Source of the DNA: Aquatica leii
Taxonomy: Eukaryota > Arthropoda > Insecta > Coleoptera > Lampyridae
Direction: 5' to 3'
Assembly (NCBI GenBank): GCA_035610365.1
Contig: CM069434.1
Span: forward strand, 122,754,895-122,818,894
Length of the DNA stretch: 64,000 bases
The translations under genes were made by a program, and so were the position numbers. The notes beneath the pieces are model-generated. The model saw nothing but the letters and a program-made list of their open reading frames with translations. It made no database searches and was not told where the DNA came from. The number at the start of each line of letters is the position of its first letter. The stretch's first letter is position 1. Shown one piece after another: positions 56,310 to 64,000 of this stretch.

Positions 56310-58194
56310 ATATTAATATTGAATAAACCTCGTATGTTAATACATGTTAATGTGAATAAATATGTTTTTGAAAATTACAGATTTTTGCTTACAAAAAGTA
56401 CAGAATTACATACAAATAAAATTAATTAGCTTTGAGTTTTGAAGGTTATTACTAAAAATATTCAAATAGATTCATAGTCGATGTTAATACGTAAACCAAC
56501 AAAACATTAGATAAAAAAAGAAAAACTAGTTCAGTTAATTATCGATACCAGTACACTATTAAAATTCACATTTTTTATGTTTATGTAAAAAGTTTTATAA
56601 TTATTGTAGTGTGTCGTCTCAGATGATTTAACTTTTATGTAGGTATGACGGCAAAGACGTCATTGAAACATTAATTTAAAATTATCACAGTTATAGTGAT
56701 AATTTTTATATACTGTTAACGAAACAAACATGAAAAAATAATACACGTCATGTTCAGATATCAATAAGTAAAAAAAACAAGAATTATATTATAAAACCTG
56801 GCATGAGAAAAAATAAACTAGAAGCCAACTTAATGCTGAATTTTCAAAATAAATGTTTTTATGTTAAAAAAACATTTTTTTTATTTGAGCATGCTGTAAC
56901 GATGCTTTGTAATTTGTGAGAATATGAATCAATTGAAGTTTACATAACATGAAGTGACGTAATATATTTCTCAATGTACGTAAATATTGACTCTAATTTA
57001 TCTATTTAAAAGTATGCTGGTTCAATACATTGCAGGTAGATTTGTAGTTATATTATTATAACTAAAATATAGTTTTTAAAATTTTTGCTTTTATCATTAA
57101 AACTAATTAATTTTTGGTGTGCATCAAATGTTCCGCACACTCGATTGTAACAAGCATAGAAGCGATGGATGTACAAAAGTTTGTACTATATTCGAAAGTA
57201 TACATTGAATTGTTTCTTATATAACAAAAAAAATCGTAAAGAATAATAAAAATAAATAGGTAAAATGGTAAAGGCTGCAACTTTTTCGTTTACGGCTATA
57301 GGAACAAATCAACTTTACATCGGAACAAACTTAACATTTGTAATACAATTTTCTATTCTGGATCTTCAGAACTCAGAACAAACTGATTAATTGCACCGTG
57401 AAGTGTCGTTTGTTTCAGTGGATTCCCCAATTTTTCGCTTATAGTAGTTCTGGGCTCTGGGCACTGCAACGTGTGACGAAAGCTCAGCTTATTTGGAAAG
57501 CAATTAAAAACTTTCTTGCAATATTCCATAATATGGAATAAGTAACAGTTGTGTCTCGACGACACCTGTTTCTGGAATTTCACCATATTGACTGATTTAA
57601 TAACTGTGGTATTACCATCGTCAAAATGTACTTAAACAAAGTCTTTAATAGATTTCATTGTCAAAAGAGAGAATTACCAGAAGCGTATATTTTGATTTAG
57701 TTGATCGAAACAATCACAACAGATCAAATTAATCAAGTCCTCTCAGCAGAAATATTGATCCAGGCTTATTTCAAATAGTCACCAAAAGCATGATTAATGA
57801 TTCATGTGGTTTACTTAACAAAAATTCATTAATGTCGGATGGAAAATTCACGAAATGACACCCAAGGGATTCACTGACAGAGACAATCACTAGCAACGAC
57901 GCATATACACTTTATCGTCGACGATCAACGGAAGAGGAAATCAATCAGGAAGGAATCAGCTCCTCTACCTTGATTCTACCAAATCACACTATACCTATAT
58001 ATCCTATAGTCCTTGACGTTGGAAAGCAGTTACGTCAAAACTAAATCAAAACAATCGAAAAATGATTTTCTAAGGACTTGACACCCATAGGCAACCATCG
58101 CATTTTGATTACATTGCCTATGGCACTGCGATACAAAGCCCAAACAGAAAACTACTGTACCAATAATTCCAAACAATCTCTATGGTTAAAAATG
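56310..58194. other. AT-rich interval, one unassigned minus-strand ORF
   Basis: Mostly AT-rich non-coding DNA. The only frame of note is 57353-57586 (separate entry). The right end approaches the LINE 5' region. Confidence 0.45.
57353..57586 (-). other. Unassigned 77-codon frame, possible exon
   Basis: The minus strand reads MVKFQKQVSSRHNCYLFHIM, EYCKKVFNCFPNKLSFRHTL, QCPEPRTTISEKLGNPLKQT and LHGAINQFVLSSEDPE, then stop. The composition is protein-like, and a possible acceptor (TTAAATCAG) precedes the ATG. No family recognised. It could be a terminal exon or a remnant of a transposon protein. Confidence 0.3.
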
Positions 58195-58304
58195 CAAATA
58201 TGGCCCTCAGTCCGGGGCACTTCTTAAATGAGAAGGGGGTGCTAAGAATACCCTGGTCGTCTACTATGGAAAACAAAACTCAATTATATAACAAAACATT
58301 ATAG

Positions 58305-59740
58305 CTACATGGAACATACAAAACACTGTATATGGCGGGAAAACTAGCCAATGTTGAAGAAGAAAGACAACTTCTGAATATCGATATCCTCGGTCTTAGT
58401 GAAGTCAGATGGACTGACACTGGTCAACAAATAACTGATAAAGGACAAATATATTACTCTGGAGGGTCACAACATCAGCATGGAGTTGCTATTATGTTGT
58501 CATCTGAGATCAATAAATCGCTGATCAACTTCGTACCTTATAGTGACAGAATAAGGATGCTACAATTAAAAACCCATAGAAGAATAAACGTAATTTAGGT
58601 TTATGCTCTAAGATGCGATAGTTTAGAAGAAGAGGTGGGACGTTTCTATGACAAACTAGGAGAGATTATAAGTGATTTTAATTTTAAAAGTGGGTTAGGA
58701 ACAGATGATAAAATAGTCGGACAATATGGTCTTGTTCAATCGAGGTGACAGACTCGTTCAATTTTGTGCTGAAAATAATCTCATCGTTAGCAATACATTT
58801 TTAAAACTCTCATCCCGAAGACTATATACATGGAAGTCACCTGGCGACAAAATCAGAAAACAGATAGATTTCATTTTAGTTAAAAAAGATATGTAGAAAT
58901 TCGTGAAAGTCGTAAAAACGTACCTTGGAGCGGATGCAGGTTCACACCATAATCCTGTACTAATGAAATTCCAACTGCACAGATTTAAAAAGACCGCTAG
59001 ACCAAAAGAAACTAAAAGATCCTAAAATTAAAACACAGATAGACAATCATTTATATGAGAAAATTAAAAACCAAACGGGGACAATGAACAAAAGCATCAA
59101 ACTACAATGGACAACCATAAAACATGAATTAAAAATGGTACAGAAAGAAGAACTAAGTAGAACAGATATAAGAAAGAAACAAGAGTGGATGGCAGAAGAA
59201 ATTTTGAATCTAATGGATGAGAGACTCGTACATAAAAGAAAAAAAACTAAACAGAATGATACGTCGGAAATGTAGAGAAGTATAAGAAAATTGACTAAAT
59301 GAGAAATGTCAAAAGATAATAATGTCAAGAAAAACACGACATTTTCAAGCTGCACAAGAAAGTAAAAGAACTAGCAGAAAAAAGAAAGAAACGACAAGAA
59401 ACAATTATGAGAAACGAAAATGATGAAATTATGTTGGACATTGGAAGTAATATAAAGACGTGGGAACGGCATATAGAACAACTTTTTAACGGACACAGAC
59501 TAGACGACATACTGCTAAGCGCAGAAAATGAGATTGGAGCAGAGATAACAAAAAGATAAGTTATGTATGCCGTAGAACTTCAAAAATAGAAAAACTGTCG
59601 GACCAGATGAGATAAAAGGTGAAATCCTCAAAATATACTAAAAAAAAGCTCATTTATTATAAAGAACTGGCAGTCTTATTCATCAAGATATATAAAACAA
59701 GATAAATCCTCCTGGACTGGCTTAAATCAACCTTAATCCC
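58305..59740 (+). pseudogene. LINE AP-endonuclease and linker (5' half)
   Basis: IATWNIQNTVYGGKLANVEE (58308) begins the nuclease, then NIDILGLSEVRWTDTGQQIT, IYYSGGSQHQHGVAIMLSSE and, beyond stops, RGDRLVQFCAENNLIVSNTF, RRLYTWKSPGDKIRKQIDFI and GSHHNPVL (SDH motif decayed). These motifs belong to the RTE-like group often annotated as craniofacial development protein 2-like. The linker is K/E-rich and frameshifted. Confidence 0.8.
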
Positions 59741-59751
59741 AATACTAAGAT

Positions 59752-61320
59752 GAGAACGTCTTCCGGGTTTAGACCGTGTCATTGTTGTAGCCAAAGTTAC
59801 CAACGTTTTGCCCACTTTCGTAAGGGGCTTTATCAGGGCATGAGAGAAATCGAAGAACTCAAACAAGCAACCAAAATCTAACTAAGAACTTCTCAAAAGT
59901 TACGTAATCAAATTGTGAACCAACCCAGATTCTAAACTAAAATGATGTTCAGCAACCGTAGACTTAGAAATATGCCTTTTTCTTATTCAACGATCATGTT
60001 CCGAAATGCGAGTAATGACGGAACGACCGGTTTCACTAATGTAGTGAATGTAATGTAAACCACATGAACAAAGAATTTGGTATACACCTTGAGATGAAAC
60101 TGTAGGAAATTTGTTCTTGGGAGAAGGAATAAGCTGAGAGATTTTGCCTGTCGAGTTGACTATGGGTTTGATACCATTCTAACATTTCCCTATTTGATCC
60201 GTAATCTTGTAAATGTAAGGTAAAAAAGCCAATTTCGGATTGGATTCGGGAGTACAAATGTCCTTAGGTAATTGAGTACGTGGATGTAGACGACGATTAA
60301 TAACTCTATAAATATCTCGCTTTATATAACCATTGTTTACTAAGGTTCTAGTAAGATGACGGAGTTCCGAGTCTAGATTCTCAGGTTGGCAAATAGAAAA
60401 AGCACGATGAACCAAAGATTTAATAACAGAACATTTTTGTTCAGGATGATAATGAGACGAAGCATGAAAGTATCTGTCCGTATGGGTGGGTTTGCGATAA
60501 ACAGAATGACCCAGAAGTCCGTCGGGCTTACGATTCACAAGGACGTCAAGAAATGGGAGAAAACCATTACTTTCGATTTACATAGTAAATTTGATATCTA
60601 AGTGTTGATTGTTAAGATGATCAAGAAACTTAGACAACTTGAGAAAACCATGAGACCAAACAATAAACGTGTCGTCAACATACCTAAACCAAACTTTAGG
60701 TTTTAATATTGATGATTCCAAAGCAACCGTTTCAAAGGATTCCAAAAAAATGTTAGCTACAACTCGTGATAGAGGAGAACTCATACCAGCACCAGAAACC
60801 TGTTCGTAAAACTTGTTATCAAATTGGAAGTAAGTGGAGGATAGACACTTATCAATAAGAGAAACCAAACTCAAGTTCTTCCCATGTTGAGACAGAATCT
60901 GTTCGATGATAATAAGCAAATTCTTTAGTAAATAGTGAAGTGACATCAAAACTCACAAGAAGATCTTGGGGTTCAAGTTTTATAGTTTGTTGTTGAATAA
61001 AATGTTGTTGAGGATGTGAGAAGAGGTTTTACCTTTCAACCGTATCTCAATCAGAGTCGAGCTTAATCAGCCGTGACGATACTTTTTCTTTATATACGGA
61101 GACTATTTCACTTCTATGGAGTTTAGAATCTGGCTTGGTTCACAAGTTGATTACTTAACTTTTGAGAAGTTCTTAGTCATATTTCGGTTGCTTGTTTGAG
61201 TTTTTCGATTTCTGATGAAGCTCCTTACCAAAGTGGGCGCAACGTTGGCAATTTCGGTTACAACAATGACACGGTCCAAACCCGGAAGACGTTCTCATCT
61301 TAGTATAGACTCCGGCCAAG
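59752..61320 (-). mobile_element. Penelope-like element with inverted terminal pLTRs
   Basis: On the minus strand, an RT to GIY-YIG frame is flanked by pLTR sequence at both ends. The right copy (about 61075-61310) is in the plus orientation and the left copy (59752-59942) is in the minus orientation. They are reverse complements, sharing GACGTTCTCATCTTAG, ATTCTAAACTCCATAG-like and AACCAAGCCAGATTC-like parts. Inverted flanking pLTRs with a truncated ORF are known for Penelope elements. Inserted in the LINE of 58.2-62.2 kb. Confidence 0.85.
59950..61020 (-). pseudogene. Penelope-like reverse transcriptase and GIY-YIG endonuclease
   Basis: Minus strand in order: LLVSFDVTSLFT near 60970, then CLSSTYFQFDNKFYEQVSGA, GMSSPLSRVVANIFLESFET and FRYVDDTFIVWSHG with catalytic YVDD at 60671-60682. 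After a frame change come PDGLLGHSVYRKPTHTDRYF, HPEQKCSVIKSLVHRAFSIC and AFLPYIYKITDQIGKC. After a stop at 60179 follows GIY-YIG: GVYQILCSCGLHYIHYISE, ISETGRSVITRIS and EHDR (about 60090-60000). The N-terminus is lost at 61020. Stops and frameshifts near 60578, 60540, 60178 and 60036. The RT is closer to telomerase than to LINE RTs. Confidence 0.9.
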
Positions 61321-61339
61321 GAAGCCTTCGCTACTGATT

Positions 61340-62225
61340 CCCTATACCTAAAAAAGCAAGAGCAACAAAATGCGACAAGCATCGCTTAATAAGCCTGATG
61401 TCACACGTTCTTAAAGTTTTCCTAAGAATCATACACACTAGGATATGTAGTAACTGCGAAGACAATATAGGTAGCAGACAATTCGGGCTTCGAAAAGGCT
61501 TGGGTACATGTGAAGCTCTATATTCTTTGAATGTCAAAAATATGAACATAGATGTTTATGAATGCTTTGTGGGTTATAATAATAATAGCATTTGACTACG
61601 TGCAGCATAATAAATTAATGGAAATGCTGAAGTCAATCAATATAGATAAAAGGGACCTTACCACAATCAAAAATGTATATTGGAATCATTCAGCGGAAGT
61701 TAAAATTCGACAAGAAAGGTCGGATGAAGTAAAATAGGTCAGAGATGTATTCTCTTCTGCAACCTATATTTGGACACCATATTTAAGGGAGGTCTTATAA
61801 GAATCCACTGAAGGCATAGTCGTCAATGGGAACTCAATAAACAACTTACCATACGCGGATGACACAATTTTAATAGTCATCAACATAAAAGATTTACAAA
61901 TTTTGATTGATAGAGTCGTATCTTTTAGTGAAGATTTTGGATTAACAATGAATATAGAAAAGACTAAATAGATGTCAATAACAAAAAAAAACTATTACAT
62001 CGGAAGATCTAAAATTGGGGGAAATGACTTAGAACTGAAATCCACATTTAAATATTTGGGTACCAACGTAAATAAAAAATGGGATCCAAGGAAAGAGATA
62101 AACTACAGAATTGCACAAGCCCACATGACATATATAAATATGAATAGGTGCTTCCATAGTACTTAATCTGGAACTCCGAATGAGAATGGTGAGGGCCTTT
62201 GTATTTTCTGTGCTTTTGTATGGTG
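61340..62225 (+). pseudogene. LINE reverse transcriptase (3' half)
   Basis: Begins PIPKKARATKCDKHRLISLM (61340), then SRQFGLRKGLGTCEALYSLN, FDYVQHNKLMEMLKSINIDK, GNSINNLPYADDTILIV with the catalytic YADD at 61852-61863, NIEKTK and STFKYLGTNVNKKWDPRKEI. Stops at 61735, 61799, 61969 and 62164. Truncated before the usual C-terminus. Confidence 0.82.
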
Positions 62226-63704
62226 TTGATTTATCTTAATTGTCTGGTAACTACAATTTAACCGTGCATAACTTTTGTTTTTGCTAGTTTGTACCTATAA
62301 GCTTGCAAAATGCTTGATCATACAATTTATTTATAAAATAGACTAACAGACCCTAATAGTAAATCAATTCAGTTTTTTTGATGATTTTTTTAATTAAGAA
62401 AAATCACGTTTCGTTAAAAATCCTATTTTCAATCAACGTAATTTTTAATTTATAGTGAATTGTTTTATGGCGTATTTCGGCAATATCATATAAAAAATGA
62501 GTTGTAAACACCATATGATCTTTTCATATGACGCAAATTATTTGTTCAACCTTAAAACTTTCAATAAAGCAATCAGTTTTATTTTCCTAATAATAAAATA
62601 AATTTAAAAATCGATTATTGTAAAATATGTTGATACTTAGATTGATTTGTGAGCTAGATTCGGTATCTATACACACAGTCGTGAAATTTAATTTATTTCG
62701 TAATTAAATAATTCGTTTACTTTTTGTAAAGATTTTTTTTTAATATTTAGATTAATTGTAAACACTATATTAGCATTAATTATTCTTATAAAAAGATTAA
62801 ACAAAAACATATTTACAGTCAGGTGAGAATTATATTACGTCAATTGATTATTGTACACACATAATTAACTCGTGCACACTTATAAAGATGCAAAATAGTT
62901 TGCGTTTGTTAATTTAAATTTGACTAAAAATGTATTGACTGACAGAAACTTAATTAAATTAAATTTAAAACTATTTTATAGTTACAAAATTATATCAACA
63001 ACTATCAATTATTTGAATTATGTATTTCCGAAATGATACAATTAATTTTAATTAAAGATACTATTTTTTAATTAAATAACAATAAGAAAAACACGCAGTA
63101 ATACATTTAAACATTTACATATGCTTGTAAAATATAATATATAATTTCTAATATTTTTTGGAGGAATAATAATTACAGCAACAAAAAATAAGAATTTTTT
63201 TTTGTTTTTTTAATTAATATGTGTTGACATAACGTTTCGCACTACTAGTGCTTTTTCAAAAATCTGTAAATACAATATATTTTAATAATCAGGTAACACT
63301 CAAAATTTTAGATTAAAATAAATATTAAGAATACATTTTGTTATTTACTAATTATATTTATTTTGATGAATACTAAATGGATTCCTAATGAAATCGCAAA
63401 ATTACAAAAACAACTTACCGAATTTTCTAATTTAATAATTATTGACAATTAACTTAAAGGAGGGAATTTTCAGCTCCATTAATGATTTTAACATTTTGAA
63501 GGATTATTTTAATTTTAATTATATATAAAATTTAATTTATTAATAAGAATAACTATTATAGGTTTTGAATCTTTTATGGAACTAACGTGCATGTGGAACG
63601 AATGTGAATTAAGAATGTGAATGGTGATAAGAATTTGTGAAAAGTATTTGAAAATGAATTTTGATTTTATAAGGAAGCAAGTAATAGTAAAATTTTAAAT
63701 GTTA
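62226..63704. other. AT-rich interval, nothing recognised
   Basis: About 1.5 kb of strongly AT-rich sequence without a coding frame, structural repeat or RNA gene that I can support. Confidence 0.5.
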
Positions 63705-64000
63705 ATTTTTTTTTATATTATGGCTTCGACTGCTTAGATCTTTTCGCCATACAAAAATAGATTCAAACTACGTGTAGTCATTTACCATCATATTTTTTCA
63801 TACAACCCAATTGCTTTTATATACTGCAACATATTTTTCATGCTTGGTATACTACTGAAATTCCACACAATATCCGCCTGTATGTCATACAGCTGCCGCT
63901 GATTAACAAAGTCTGCACAATCACTTATCACATGCTTCACAGTAAGGTTGGTGTTACAAGTATGGCATTGGGGTCTAGGTTGACCCTTTAAAAGATATTC
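63705..64000 (-). mobile_element. 3' end of another LINE, continues beyond window
   Basis: On the minus strand a frame enters at 64000 with YLLKGQPRPQCHTCNTNLTV, containing the zinc-type motif CHTCNTNLTVKHVISDC, then CADFVNQRQLYDIQADIVW and LQYIKAIGLYEKI, stop at 63788-63790. About 75 bases of 3' untranslated sequence end in a poly(A) tract (T-run on plus strand, about 63705-63714). This C-terminal Cys/His motif followed by a poly(A) tail is usual in Jockey/LOA/I-type LINEs of insects. Confidence 0.8.

Larger units (their letters stand above)
58195..62225 (+). mobile_element. LINE split by a Penelope-like insertion
   Basis: 5' untranslated sequence with a CCGGGGCACTTCTTAAATGAG stretch at 58214, endonuclease from about 58305, then linker to about 59750. 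A PLE occupies about 59752-61320, and the LINE resumes with RT at about 61340-62170. The break falls between LKSTLIPIL and PIPKKARATKCD, a point where the RT normally continues, so one LINE was split by the insertion. Many stops. Confidence 0.85.

Overview
This window looks like a repeat-dense, gene-poor stretch of an arthropod (most likely insect) nuclear genome. It is AT-rich, and almost everything recognisable is mobile DNA: non-LTR retrotransposons (LINEs), Ty3/gypsy LTR retrotransposons, Penelope-like elements (PLEs), hAT and pogo DNA transposons, an uncatalogued arthropod multicopy gene family, and a 5.1-kb satellite array. I found no intact conserved host gene. A few short spliced-looking exons on the minus strand are the only non-transposon coding candidates. 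I cannot name the species.

Layout. 1-690 is an unexplained GC-rich segment. 1.5-5.7 kb holds a nearly complete but frameshifted LINE on the minus strand (coiled-coil ORF1, then endonuclease/RT/zinc-knuckle ORF2). 5.7-9.37 kb is AT-rich DNA with little to report. 9381-12515 is a ZMYM1-like hAT transposon with matching termini and an 8-bp target duplication. 12.8-15.2 kb is a second, KIAA1586-like hAT transposase on the minus strand, split by a PLE fragment that encodes a GIY-YIG domain and carries a hammerhead-ribozyme-like motif in its pLTR. 16.5-21.4 kb contains two pogo/Tigger transposases facing each other, into which two small hAT-type elements with perfect 8-bp target duplications have inserted. 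22.5-24.2 kb is a broken member of a cysteine-rich arthropod family flanked by inverted repeats. 27.0-29.3 kb is a 5'-truncated LINE.

30.8-47.2 kb is a nested LTR-retrotransposon complex. Gypsy copy A (30.8-36.2 kb, 3' LTR present), gypsy copy B (39.9-44.85 kb, 5' LTR present) and two copies of another gypsy family C (36.2-39.9 and 44.85-47.2 kb) are interleaved by insertion, a solo LTR and a chimeric breakpoint. The most interesting point is copy A. Downstream of and fused to its integrase it encodes a TARG1/OARD1-like macrodomain (ADP-ribose-binding or hydrolase fold), followed by a CCCH zinc finger just before the 3' LTR. Copy B is cut inside integrase, so A is the only witness in this window.

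47.2-50.2 kb holds LINE fragments. 50229-55375 is about 30 tandem copies of a 169-bp satellite monomer with higher-order duplication, abutting a truncated LINE. 55910-56309 is a solo LTR of the A/B gypsy family. 58.2-62.2 kb is another LINE, interrupted by a PLE (59.75-61.3 kb) whose terminal repeats lie in inverted orientation. The last 300 bases are the 3' end of another LINE, with its poly(A) tract, running off the window.

No copy looks autonomous: every coding region has stops, frameshifts or truncations. The insertion order can often be read from the nesting: PLE into hAT and into LINE, hAT-derived elements into pogo, and the gypsy A/B family and a solo LTR into gypsy C.
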